DNA of 39,208 nucleotides from Rhabdochlamydiaceae bacterium. GTDB lineage: Bacteria > Chlamydiota > Chlamydiia > Chlamydiales > Rhabdochlamydiaceae. The translations under genes and the position numbers were made by a program. The stretch is taken from the NCBI GenBank assembly GCA_027365315.1, contig DAHXNQ010000037.1, positions 1 to 39,208 on the forward strand, read 5' to 3'. Shown piece after piece: positions 17,762 through 26,826 of this stretch (positions are counted from its first letter, which is position 1; the number at the start of each line of letters is the position of its first letter). The notes under the pieces were generated by a model. The model was not told where the DNA came from. It saw nothing but the letters and a program-made list of their open reading frames with translations, and ran no database searches.

Positions 17762-20415
17762 TCTCCCCAATTTTGTCCAAAGGAGCTCTCGACCAGTAGA
17801 GGAACCTTTAGCGTCACTACATTCTTCATTTCATTGAGGATAAGCGAGTTAGCATTTTCTAGGTTGGATTCGGGAACTTCAAAAAGAAGCTCATCGTGAA
17901 TCTGCAGCACCATGATAGCTAGTGGTTTTTCCTTTAATTTGGCATCGACTGCTAGCATCGCCATCTTGATCAGGTCGGCTTGGCTGCCCTGTAAAGGGGT
18001 GTTGATCGCCAGTCTCTCCGCCAGGGCGCGTAGGGTGGGGTTTTTACTCTGGATCTCGGGGATAGGGCGCTGTCTGCCTGTCATGGTGATAGCTCGTCCT
18101 GTTTTACGGGCCGACTCCTTGCAGAACTCCAAAAACTCTTTCACCCTAGCATACTGCTTGAAGTAGGCCTCGATGAAACGGGCCGCCTCGGTATGGGAGA
18201 TCCCAATCTCCTGAGAGAGGCCGTAGGCCTGCTGCCCATAGAGAATCCCAAAATTGACCGCCTTCGCCTGGTGACGCATGGCGGGTGTCACCTCTTTCAG
18301 CGGCAGATGAAAGACCAGCGAAGCGGTGAAGGTGTGGATATCCTCCCCCTCCTGGAAGGCGCGCAGAAGATAGGGATCTTCAGAGAGGTGGGCCAAAATG
18401 CGCAGCTCGATCTGTGAATAGTCGGCCGAAAGAAAGAGCAGCCCCTTTTCTTGGGGGCGGAAAGCCGACCTGATCTGTCTACCCTCTTCGGAGCGCACCG
18501 GGATATTCTGCAGATTGGGATCTTGGCAGGCGAGGCGTCCTGTAGCCGCTGTCGACTGGCTGAAGGTGCAGTGGATGCGGCCTGTAGGAGGGTAGACCTG
18601 CTGCGGCAGCGCCTCCAGATAGGTGGAGCGCAACTTTTCAAGCACGCGGTAGACCAGAATCTCCTCCACAATCGGCGTCTGATCGCGGAGCGACTCCAGC
18701 ACATCGGCGCTGGTGGAGTAGCCAGTGGCAGTTTTTTTGGGGGGGCGGATGCCCATCTTTTCGAAGAGAATTTGGCTGAGCTGCTTGGGTGAGTTGATAT
18801 TGAATGGTTCGCCCGCAATCTGGTAGATCTTTTCTGCTAGGTTGGCCAGCCGTTTTTCCAGTTTCTGCTTCAGCTCGGCTAACAATCCGGTATCGACATA
18901 CATGCCGGTACGCTCCATCCCCATCAGAACGGGAATCAGCGGCATCTCCATCTCTTCAAAAAGAGAGATCAGCTCTAGCTGCTCCAGCTGCGGGCCGAAA
19001 TGGTGGCGCAGGCGCAGGGTGTAATCTACATCTTCGCAGCAGTAGTGGCAGACTCTGTCGATGGGCACCTCAGCCATGCTGCACTGTTGCTTACCTTTGC
19101 CAATGAGGTCGGTGATAGGAATCTTCGCCTTCTGGAAGATCTCGAGCGCTAGATGGTCTAGACCATGGCGCGGCTGATGAGGCGAGATCAGATAGGAGGC
19201 GATCATGGTGTCGAAGAGTCTTGGCAGGAGAGGCAGCCCCTCGTTGAGAAGCGCATGCGCATCAAACTTAATGTTGTGCCCGATCCAGCGCTTGTCGCTT
19301 CTCTCGAAAAGAGGGGTCAACCTCTTCAGAAGGGTGGCCGGCTCTAGCTCCCCGTTCCAGGGCAGATACCACGCCTCGCCAGCTTGGATTGCAAATCCAA
19401 TGCCCACCAGGCGCGCACCCAATGGATGGAGCGCCGTTGTCTCGCAATCTATCGCAATTTCACCTGCCTGTTCTAGCCTCTTCAGCAGCTGCTCCAACGC
19501 TTCTGAGCTGTTCACCAGCATGTAGTTTTCTTCGATCGAGCTTGCTGTCTGTTTCGGCTGCGAGCTCTCTAGCTCCTTCACCAACGAGAGAAATCCCTGT
19601 CCCAGATAGAATTGCTCCAGTTCACTGCGCTCGGGCTGGCCCACGCGGTAGAAGCTCTCCTCCTGTGGAATGTCGAGATCGGTCTGGATGGTGGCCAGCT
19701 GGCGGCTGAGTAGGGCTGTCTGCTTCTGTTCGATCAGCGCCAGCCTCTTCTTCTCGCCCGGCACCTTCTCTGGGTGGGCCAGAATCTCGTCCAGGGTGCC
19801 CATCTCCTGCAGCAGTGTCGCTGCTGTTTTGGGACCAAACCCCTCGACCCCGGGAATGTTGTCCGATGCATCTCCCACGAGAGCCAGGTAATCAACCATC
19901 TGCTCTGGAAAAACGCCAAACAGCTCCTTCACCATCTCGCGGTTGACGCGCAGATTCTGTTTGTGGGCATTGAGCATGCTGATCTTGGGCCTCACCAGCT
20001 GGCAGAGATCTTTATCGCTGGAGCAGATCACCACCTCATGACCCGCATCTGCTGCCCAGAGAGCGACGCTGCCGATGGCATCATCCGCCTCGACGCCGGG
20101 TAGCATCAGCATCGGGATCTTAGCAATCTGACAAAATTTAACCGCTTTTTCCAGCTGGGGGAAGAGATCTTCTGGCATACCGGTGCGGTGGCTTTTGTAG
20201 TGCTCGTAGAGACTAGTGCGCGACAGCTTGTTATCGGGGCCATCAAAGACTACCGCTAGCAGATCGGGCTTCTCCTCTTTCATGATTTTCATCAGCGAGC
20301 GAATGAAGCCGTAGAGACCTCCTGTCGACTCGCCTGTAGGCGAGGTGATTGGTCCAATGGCATAGTAGGAGCGGAAGATGAAATTGAGAGCGTCGATCAG
20401 AAAAAGTCGGGACAT
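17755..20415 (-). CDS. polA: DNA polymerase I (5'-3' exo, 3'-5' exo and polymerase domains)
   Basis: N-terminal FEN domain (SRLFLIDALNFIFRSYYA), exo motif AIDCETTALHPLGARLVG, polymerase motifs FLSADYSQIELRILAHLS and LQIHDELLFEVPE. Confidence 0.97.
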   Translation of the reverse strand: MSRLFLIDALNFIFRSYYAIGPITSPTGESTGGLYGFIRSLMKIMKEEKPDLLAVVFDGPDNKLSRTSLYEHYKSHRTGMPEDLFPQLEKAVKFCQIAKIPMLMLPGVEADDAIGSVALWAADAGHEVVICSSDKDLCQLVRPKISMLNAHKQNLRVNREMVKELFGVFPEQMVDYLALVGDASDNIPGVEGFGPKTAATLLQEMGTLDEILAHPEKVPGEKKRLALIEQKQTALLSRQLATIQTDLDIPQEESFYRVGQPERSELEQFYLGQGFLSLVKELESSQPKQTASSIEENYMLVNSSEALEQLLKRLEQAGEIAIDCETTALHPLGARLVGIGFAIQAGEAWYLPWNGELEPATLLKRLTPLFERSDKRWIGHNIKFDAHALLNEGLPLLPRLFDTMIASYLISPHQPRHGLDHLALEIFQKAKIPITDLIGKGKQQCSMAEVPIDRVCHYCCEDVDYTLRLRHHFGPQLEQLELISLFEEMEMPLIPVLMGMERTGMYVDTGLLAELKQKLEKRLANLAEKIYQIAGEPFNINSPKQLSQILFEKMGIRPPKKTATGYSTSADVLESLRDQTPIVEEILVYRVLEKLRSTYLEALPQQVYPPTGRIHCTFSQSTAATGRLACQDPNLQNIPVRSEEGRQIRSAFRPQEKGLLFLSADYSQIELRILAHLSEDPYLLRAFQEGEDIHTFTASLVFHLPLKEVTPAMRHQAKAVNFGILYGQQAYGLSQEIGISHTEAARFIEAYFKQYARVKEFLEFCKESARKTGRAITMTGRQRPIPEIQSKNPTLRALAERLAINTPLQGSQADLIKMAMLAVDAKLKEKPLAIMVLQIHDELLFEVPESNLENANSLILNEMKNVVTLKVPLLVESSFGQNWGEC

Positions 20416-20452
20416 AAGAACAGGGCCGCGTTAGGCCAGGGGGTTTGCTGCT

Positions 20453-21511
20453 CTATTGTGCGAGCAGAGAGGGGTCGTAAAGATAGAGAAACTTACCCTG
20501 AAACTCCTCAGGTAGTTGAATGCCTAGGTCGATTTTGTGTGTCATCGTGCGCCGTAGCCAGGCGGCCTTGGTCTCCATCAGATCTTTGAGCAGAGGATGC
20601 GAGGGAGAGATCACCAGCACCTGGTAGCTCTCGTTTTCGCCTATGCCAGCTGCTGTAGCAAGCGCCTGCACAGCGCTGCTGTAATCTGCATCGGCTACAT
20701 CCACATAGCCATATTCGCACGCCTTGGAGGCGACAAAGACATGAGCGCCATACTCCTGGATCAGCTTCTCTTTGCTGAGGCGAGGGCGGGCCGAGGTGAC
20801 CGCATCGACAAAAGTTTTATAAAGATCTGCCGTGATCTCTTCGATCGAGGCCGCCTCATCAGGCTTCCAGGCTCTAAAAGGGCTCAGCGCATCTTTGTCT
20901 TTACCCTGCGTCAGAGTGAGCGCCTGCACGCCCAGCTTATCCATGGTACCTACAAAGTTGAAGATGGGACCCATCAGCACGCCCACCGAACCGATGATGC
21001 TGCCTTGAGTGGAGTAGATTTTATCGGCCGAGCTAGCGGCAAACATGCCGCCTGAGGCGCAGAGTCCATCCACAAAAGCGTAGATAGGTACATTATACTG
21101 TTTTTTATACCGGCAAAGCAGGTTGTAGATCTGCTCTGAGTTGTAGGCCTCGCCTCCTGGTGTGTTGAGGCGCAGCAGAATCCCCCTCACCCGATCCTTC
21201 AGCATCCCCTTTCTCGAGTCGAGCAGCATCTGGTTCATCGCCTGCTCCGTCAGGTCGCCCAGGCCAATCTCTCCTTCGATGTCGATGCGCAGCAGCACAG
21301 GGACATGGGCACCTAGCATCTCCTCCTCGCCCCTCGCGTCGGGGGCGACAGTCAGCTGACTAGGAGGCGGCAGATCATAAGAAGGGGCGCCGGTCGCTAA
21401 CAAAATCCCGATTAGGCTGATGGCGCCAAAGAGGCCCAGTATCATCGCCAGCGTCTGAAGGAAGATACGCACCGATGACCGAACCAGCGACTCTCTGTAG
21501 GGACCCATCAC
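20453..21511 (-). CDS. sppA: S49 family signal peptide peptidase (SppA/SohB-like)
   Basis: LRLNTPGGEAYNSEQIY, DGLCASGGMFAASSADKIYSTQGSIIGSVGV; N-terminal TM. Confidence 0.9.
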   Translation of the reverse strand: MMGPYRESLVRSSVRIFLQTLAMILGLFGAISLIGILLATGAPSYDLPPPSQLTVAPDARGEEEMLGAHVPVLLRIDIEGEIGLGDLTEQAMNQMLLDSRKGMLKDRVRGILLRLNTPGGEAYNSEQIYNLLCRYKKQYNVPIYAFVDGLCASGGMFAASSADKIYSTQGSIIGSVGVLMGPIFNFVGTMDKLGVQALTLTQGKDKDALSPFRAWKPDEAASIEEITADLYKTFVDAVTSARPRLSKEKLIQEYGAHVFVASKACEYGYVDVADADYSSAVQALATAAGIGENESYQVLVISPSHPLLKDLMETKAAWLRRTMTHKIDLGIQLPEEFQGKFLYLYDPSLLAQ

Positions 21512-21572
21512 TTCCTCATGTCAAAGACAATTCACCACATCCTACCCGATAACCACTTTCTAAGAAATAAGA

Positions 21573-21757
21573 GAGGTAGTTGCAAAACTATAGGTCCCTA
21601 GAAAAATCGATGATTTTGCTGTCCGTTGTCAGAGCCAGCTTGCTGGCCCCTTGCCGTTCTGACGAGACCATACCCGAGAGGGTAGGCGAGGAAGAACGGT
21701 GGCAAAGGGCGGCAAAAGGGCGATTTTTCTAGGGGCCTATAGTTTTGTAACGACCTC
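21573..21757. mobile_element. MITE-like element, 185 bp, with 37-bp terminal inverted repeats (3 mismatches)
   Basis: GAGGTAGTTGCAAAACTATAGGTCCCTAGAAAAATCG at 21573-21609 vs reverse complement of 21721-21757 (GAGGTCGTTACAAAACTATAGGCCCCTAGAAAAATCG); further inner palindromes. Confidence 0.7.
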
Positions 21758-21768
21758 AGGCTTTTTCC

Positions 21769-22293
21769 TTACCAGTCGGGGGCATTCTGAACATCGCACT
21801 TTCTAGTCAGGAGCGCTAATGTTGCGTCTAGGAACTCTCCAGAACCGTCGTAGTACTGGATGATATTGTTCCTCGTCTCTAGGTACTGCTGCTTAAGCAG
21901 CAGGGTTTCCACAGAAAGTGGATCAGCCATGAAACAGGGATAGGAGAGTTGTTTTGAAATATCATCCCCTTCATCAGAAAACCATAGAGAGGTATAGGTC
22001 CTTTTCTCTCTCATGAACTCTTCTATTTCAGTTCCCCATAAGGAAGATATGGAGATATCTTTTCCATGCTTTTTCTCAGAAAAAAGCCAGGCGTTGTCTC
22101 TGCCATACCCCAAGAGAGTTCCGATGAGCCCTTCGTGGGCTTTCAATACTTCATTCAATAGAGAACTGCCCCGTGCTTCGATGAATAATTCCTCGGCAGT
22201 GACATGCTCTCTCTGCAATACCTGTCTGAAGTCTTGTTCGTGCTGATCAACTATGGAGGCCATAGCCTGCTTATTCATCAGCAGAATCACCAC
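21769..22293 (-). CDS. Hypothetical protein (LGTLLGYGRDNAWLF-type motif), possibly the 3' part of a frameshifted gene
   Basis: 174 aa ORF overlapping the upstream 70-aa signal-peptide ORF by 7 nt. Confidence 0.5.
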   Translation of the reverse strand: MVILLMNKQAMASIVDQHEQDFRQVLQREHVTAEELFIEARGSSLLNEVLKAHEGLIGTLLGYGRDNAWLFSEKKHGKDISISSLWGTEIEEFMREKRTYTSLWFSDEGDDISKQLSYPCFMADPLSVETLLLKQQYLETRNNIIQYYDGSGEFLDATLALLTRKCDVQNAPDW

Positions 22294-22469
22294 TCCTCCT
22301 TCAATCCAGGGGCTCTTTGTTGTCCGACGAGAACCAAAATATCGCTTCCGTGAAATGCGATCTGCTGAGGATCAACATAGCACTTTTCCTCGGAAAGATG
22401 CAGATCGGCGTGATCCGCATAGCATGCAAGGCTGGAGATGATGAATGCGCATAGAGAGAAGAGTTTCAT
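22287..22469 (-). CDS. Small secreted hypothetical protein or 5' part of a frameshifted gene
   Basis: MKLFSLCAFIISSLACYADHADLHLSEEKC...: signal peptide; ends GLKEEW* exactly where the next ORF opens. Confidence 0.45.
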   Translation of the reverse strand: MKLFSLCAFIISSLACYADHADLHLSEEKCYVDPQQIAFHGSDILVLVGQQRAPGLKEEW

Positions 22470-22678
22470 AGAAGACCTCTTATTGGTTGAGGTGAACATT
22501 TTTCAAACGAGGGTTGCTCCTCCTGATCTTTTTATGACTAGTTTTTTTCGGCTTGAACTGGAGCCTTGCACGAGATGTATGCGAATTTCGCGAGAGAGAA
22601 AGATCTCTCTCAAAATTTGCTGTCATTGCAACTAGCAAGTTAGGGAGCGATATACTATGGGGAGAAGTGGGGGTGACT

Positions 22679-23752
22679 ATGGACGTGGCGATCGATTGGG
22701 GTGCTGATAAAGCGTGGCTGTACGACCTGGGGTGGGGGCTGCTGCTGCTGGGGGTGGCGCGGCCGCTTTTAACTTATCTAGCGCGCCGCTTTAGGCGGCG
22801 CCATGCGCAGGCTCTGCATCCGGTCTGGAGCAGCACAGAGGCGGCGCTGCGCGGGCCAGTGCTGGTGATTTTGTGGGTGCTGGGGGGCTATTTTGTCTGT
22901 AAGGGTGTGGCGGGCTACTTCTTTGGTCCCGACTGGGTCGCTCCTGTCCGTCCCTACAGAGATACTCTTGTCTTGATTCTGGGAGCCTGGGGGTTGATCC
23001 GCTGGAAGAACGAGCTCTGCCTCGCCTTGGCCGAAAGGCGCGGTAGCGACCGCGAAGCGGTGCAGCTGCTGGGTAAGTTTGGCGGCGCTCTCATTCTTCT
23101 GCTCACTCTGATGTGGGTGCTGCAGACCTTGGGGGTCGACATCGCTCCGCTGATCGCCTTTGGTGGTATCGGGGCTGCTACGCTAGGCTTTGCTGCCAAG
23201 GATATGTTTGCCAACTTTTTTGGTGGGCTGATGCTCTACATCACTAAGCCCTTTCGCATTGGCGATCTTGTCTATCTACCCGAAAAGGGGGTCGAAGGCT
23301 ACATCGAGGAGATTGGCTGGTACCACAGCGCTTTGCGGGATCGCGAAAAGAGAGCGGTCTATCTACCTAACTCTGTTTTTGCCACCATTCAGGTGATCAA
23401 CGGCTCGCGACGCTCGCACCGCCGCTTCCTCGAGAAGATCGAGCTGCGCTATGCCGACCTTCCCCACCTCGCTCAACTTACCCACGATGTAAAGGACTAT
23501 CTTATCGGTCATCCCAAGGTCGATTCCCATCTGCCTATTTTGGTGAATTTGGCTGAGTTTCTACCCTCCTCGGTGAGGATCGATCTCGAGGCTTACTGCT
23601 TCGCCACCAAGTGGGAGGAGTTCATTCCTCTAAGGGGCGAGCTGCTGGCTGCAGTAGCCGAAATTGTCTCGCGTCATGGCGCGCAGATGCCGCTCCCTAC
23701 AAGCCATGTTCATCTGCACACAGCCTCTCCCTCGTCGGAGTTTCCCCAGTAG
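22679..23752 (+). CDS. mscS: MscS family mechanosensitive channel
   Basis: PLIAFGGIGAATLGFAAKDMFANFFGGLMLYITKPFRIGDLVYLPEKGVEGYIEEIGWYHSALRDREKRAVYLPNSVFA; start set at MDVAIDWG. Confidence 0.92.
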   Translation: MDVAIDWGADKAWLYDLGWGLLLLGVARPLLTYLARRFRRRHAQALHPVWSSTEAALRGPVLVILWVLGGYFVCKGVAGYFFGPDWVAPVRPYRDTLVLILGAWGLIRWKNELCLALAERRGSDREAVQLLGKFGGALILLLTLMWVLQTLGVDIAPLIAFGGIGAATLGFAAKDMFANFFGGLMLYITKPFRIGDLVYLPEKGVEGYIEEIGWYHSALRDREKRAVYLPNSVFATIQVINGSRRSHRRFLEKIELRYADLPHLAQLTHDVKDYLIGHPKVDSHLPILVNLAEFLPSSVRIDLEAYCFATKWEEFIPLRGELLAAVAEIVSRHGAQMPLPTSHVHLHTASPSSEFPQ

Positions 23753-23754
23753 AA

Positions 23755-24270
23755 CTAGGGCGGCGTGGCGTCCGGTTTGCGGGCGAGCAGCAGCAGCTCC
23801 AGGAAAGAGAGCAGCCCCAGCAGAATGAAGAGCGCGAAGAGAATGGGGGGAAAGTGGGCGCCTAGCACAATGCCTACCAGCACCACAAACTGCAGCGCGG
23901 TGGTGATCTTGCCGGTGTGGATAGCGCGGCAGATGAACGAGCTCCATTTACCCGAGCACTTCAGATAGATACCGAAGAGAAGCAGGCAGGCGTCGCGCGC
24001 TAGCAGGCATGAAGCCTGTCCGCTATGTAGCCTTCCCTCCATCAGCAGCACGCCCAGTGCAAAAAAGACGAAAAATTTATCCATGGCGGGATCGAGAATG
24101 GCGCCGAATTGTGACGTAGAGTGTTGTCTACGCGCCAAATAGCCATCGACGCTGTCGGTAAGCATGGCAAGTCCCACCGCAATCACCCGGGCCCATGAAT
24201 TCTCCGACAGGAATAAAAGAGCCAAAGGGGCTCTAAGGAACGAAAGTCCGTTAGAAAGATTGAGGATCAT
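23755..24270 (-). CDS. pgsA: CDP-alcohol phosphatidyltransferase (PgsA-like)
   Basis: Signature DSVDGYLARRQHSTSQFGAILDPAMDK fits DGx2ARx8Gx3Dx3D. Confidence 0.88.
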   Translation of the reverse strand: MILNLSNGLSFLRAPLALLFLSENSWARVIAVGLAMLTDSVDGYLARRQHSTSQFGAILDPAMDKFFVFFALGVLLMEGRLHSGQASCLLARDACLLLFGIYLKCSGKWSSFICRAIHTGKITTALQFVVLVGIVLGAHFPPILFALFILLGLLSFLELLLLARKPDATPP

Positions 24271-24298
24271 TTACCCGAAAGAGGGAGGGTCTGAACGC

Positions 24299-24934
24299 TT
24301 ACCTTCTTGGGCGGTTATACCAAAGGGTTGCAATTCCCGTCACAAGGAAAGCGGCAATTAGAATCTTAGGAAGCCCAGTTTCGAGAATATGGCCCACCTG
24401 ATCGATGGTTTCTCGGCAAAACTGCTCATGAGAGCGACCGAAAAAATAAAAAAGAGAAAAGAAGCTAAGCGACCAGACTGAAGAGGCGAGAGAATCGCGC
24501 ACCAAAAACTTGGTATAGGGCAGCCTGCTCATGCCAGAAGAGAGAAAGAGGCAGTTGCGCACACCGAAAGGAATGAAGCGCCCCAGCATGAAGGCCCACA
24601 CGCCTTGCCTTTCGTAGAAGCTGCGTATGCGCAGGATTCTCTCTTCACTCATGATTCTGCGGAATAGACGAAAGCGGAGCAGCTTCTCTCCGCCACAGCG
24701 GCCTAGCCAGTAGGCAAGGCTAGAGGAGAGGATGCAGCCCAGCAGAACAGCCAGGAAGAGGTGGGGTAGATGGTCCTTAGCGACGGTGGCAGCGAGGAGG
24801 GCGCAGGTGGCAGCCACCAGATCGATGCTGATGGGAACATTTAGACCGGCTAGCACAATCCCTGCAAAGGCGAGCCAGTGCGCTTCGTGAGCGTGGCTGA
24901 TCAAAAATTCCAGTAGAGGACTCGCCTCGGCCAT
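24299..24934 (-). CDS. DedA family membrane protein
   Basis: WLGRCGGEKLLRF..., GVWAFMLGRFIPFGVRNCLFLSSGMSRLPYTKFLVRDSLASSVWS; multi-TM. Confidence 0.85.
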   Translation of the reverse strand: MAEASPLLEFLISHAHEAHWLAFAGIVLAGLNVPISIDLVAATCALLAATVAKDHLPHLFLAVLLGCILSSSLAYWLGRCGGEKLLRFRLFRRIMSEERILRIRSFYERQGVWAFMLGRFIPFGVRNCLFLSSGMSRLPYTKFLVRDSLASSVWSLSFFSLFYFFGRSHEQFCRETIDQVGHILETGLPKILIAAFLVTGIATLWYNRPRR

Positions 24935-24949
24935 CTGTAGCGCTCCTCC

Positions 24950-26539
24950 TTAAGTTAGGGCAGGAGAGCTGGCTGGCTCGGTAGAGGGTTTGGGTTCGCC
25001 ATCCAGTACGTTGATGGTCTTCTGCTCGGCAGCGAGCGCATCGAATCTCTTGCCGAGCGCCTTCACCGCCACCATCCATCCCACCACTACAACCAGTAGA
25101 ATCACCGCAACGTAGGGTGTGCTAGCTCCCAAGGTGCCAAAGGCTAGGATTAGTCCCTGCAGAATCAGCGAGCCGCCCGATTTACCCAGACGCGAGCCGA
25201 TGCCATCGATGGCCGCTTTACCTTTGCGCTTGGACTCTGTCGAGAGAGGGACGAAGGCTAGCTCTTTGGTCGAATCAAATAAAGTGTATTTAGACGCTCG
25301 GGAGAGGCAGTTCTGCATCGAACCGAAGAAGACGCCAATCGCTAGAGGAGTGCTGTTGAGGGCGGCAGCGAGAGCGCCCATTCCCATGTCTTTAAAGAGT
25401 AGAAAGGAGAAGAAGCCAATCCCGGTCACCACAAGGATCATGGGAGGGATCATGGCGCTGCTAGCCCAGCTGAATCTGCGGATCACATTGCCCGAGATGA
25501 AGATGGAGGTGGCGGTAGCGACAATGCCAATACCGGTGAAGATCTTACCCATGTAGGCGTTGAAATCGTTTGGATTGGGGTAAAGCTGCTTCACTTGATC
25601 CTTCCAGACCACTTCGGTCAGGTTGATGGCGATATTGTAGGTGACCACGATGATGGCGATGCAGATCAGGTAGTCCGATTTGGCGAGGTAGGCAAATATT
25701 TTTCGCAGGCCCATCTTGTCTGCCCTCTTGTCCACCTGGGCACCGCCTGTGTCGACGGCTAGATGAGGGGTTTCTTCACGTGGGTAACCAACCCCTTTAA
25801 TGTGTATCCATCGGAACATCGCCATGCAGATGAGGACGGTGGCAATGACGATCATCATCAGAAAACCAACCGACTGCTCCCATCCATCTCTTCCAAAGGG
25901 CAGGGCTGGGTTGAAAGCGTGCCAGGAGAGCCAGGTGGAGACCTGGCCGGAGACCACTCCAGAGAAGTTGGCGCTGATGCCTAGCAATCCATAAAATCTT
26001 TTTGCATCTTTCACCGAGGTGACGTCGTTAGCAAAGCCCCAGAAGAGAACGGTCATCATCATGGTGCTCCACATCTCGGACATGATGTAGAAGGCTGAGA
26101 AGGTCCAGTTGCGGAAGATAGCGATCAGTCCCTTAAAGCCGATGGGGAGTCGCGATTGGAGGTAGTCTGCTAGCTCATGGGGGTGAAGCTGATCGCGGTA
26201 GGGGTAGAGAACTAGGGCAAAGAGGAGAAAGAAGCCGAGGAAGATTCCCATCATGGCATAAAAAACTTTTTCCCTACTCATCCGGTTGCAGACCCGGGTG
26301 TAGATGAAGGTCATGAGGAAGGCCATCGGGATGACGGCCCACACCTTCAGAAAGGGCAGCGCTTCGGCTCCCGAGGCGCGCGCGGTGCAGACCAGGGTAT
26401 CCTTGGTTGCTCGCAGGATGTTGTAATTAAAGCATATAAGAAAGAATATGAGAAGCATCGGAATGAACTTTTTATGTTCATGCGGATGGACCGGCCAAAT
26501 AAAGGATCGAATTCTTCCAAATTCATGCTCTTTGGTCAT
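24950..26539 (-). CDS. Nucleotide transporter / ATP-ADP translocase (NTT family)
   Basis: FNYNILRATKDTLVCTARASGAEALPFLKVWAVIPMAF; 12-TM NTT family protein typical of energy-parasitic bacteria. Confidence 0.95.
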   Translation of the reverse strand: MTKEHEFGRIRSFIWPVHPHEHKKFIPMLLIFFLICFNYNILRATKDTLVCTARASGAEALPFLKVWAVIPMAFLMTFIYTRVCNRMSREKVFYAMMGIFLGFFLLFALVLYPYRDQLHPHELADYLQSRLPIGFKGLIAIFRNWTFSAFYIMSEMWSTMMMTVLFWGFANDVTSVKDAKRFYGLLGISANFSGVVSGQVSTWLSWHAFNPALPFGRDGWEQSVGFLMMIVIATVLICMAMFRWIHIKGVGYPREETPHLAVDTGGAQVDKRADKMGLRKIFAYLAKSDYLICIAIIVVTYNIAINLTEVVWKDQVKQLYPNPNDFNAYMGKIFTGIGIVATATSIFISGNVIRRFSWASSAMIPPMILVVTGIGFFSFLLFKDMGMGALAAALNSTPLAIGVFFGSMQNCLSRASKYTLFDSTKELAFVPLSTESKRKGKAAIDGIGSRLGKSGGSLILQGLILAFGTLGASTPYVAVILLVVVVGWMVAVKALGKRFDALAAEQKTINVLDGEPKPSTEPASSPALT

Positions 26540-26826
26540 GGCCTGCCTTTTGTAAAAAGCCTCATATCTCGTTTACCCCCCTAAGGGGACAAGGGAGCAT
26601 CGGTCGAGTCGGTCGGGAGTGATGTGATATAAAAAAAGATAGAAAAAGGGAGGGGTTGCTGTGTAAGACGCGTTCGAATCTGTCCCGGTCACCCACTCCC
26701 TCAGGAGAGATGACCTTACGCCAACCTGGTCCCATACCGTGCATCCTGCGACGATCCATTTCTTAAGATGGAGCCGTGAAGTTGCCCTGAGATTATACAA
26801 GAGTTCTTATTTCAGGGAAGCAGTTT

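Noticed and set aside
26662-26695. tRNA T-arm-like motif (GACGCGTTCGAATCTGTCCCGGTCACCCA)
   Set aside because: No matching 5' acceptor, D-arm or anticodon arm upstream. At most a tRNA remnant or chance; not supported as a tRNA or att site.
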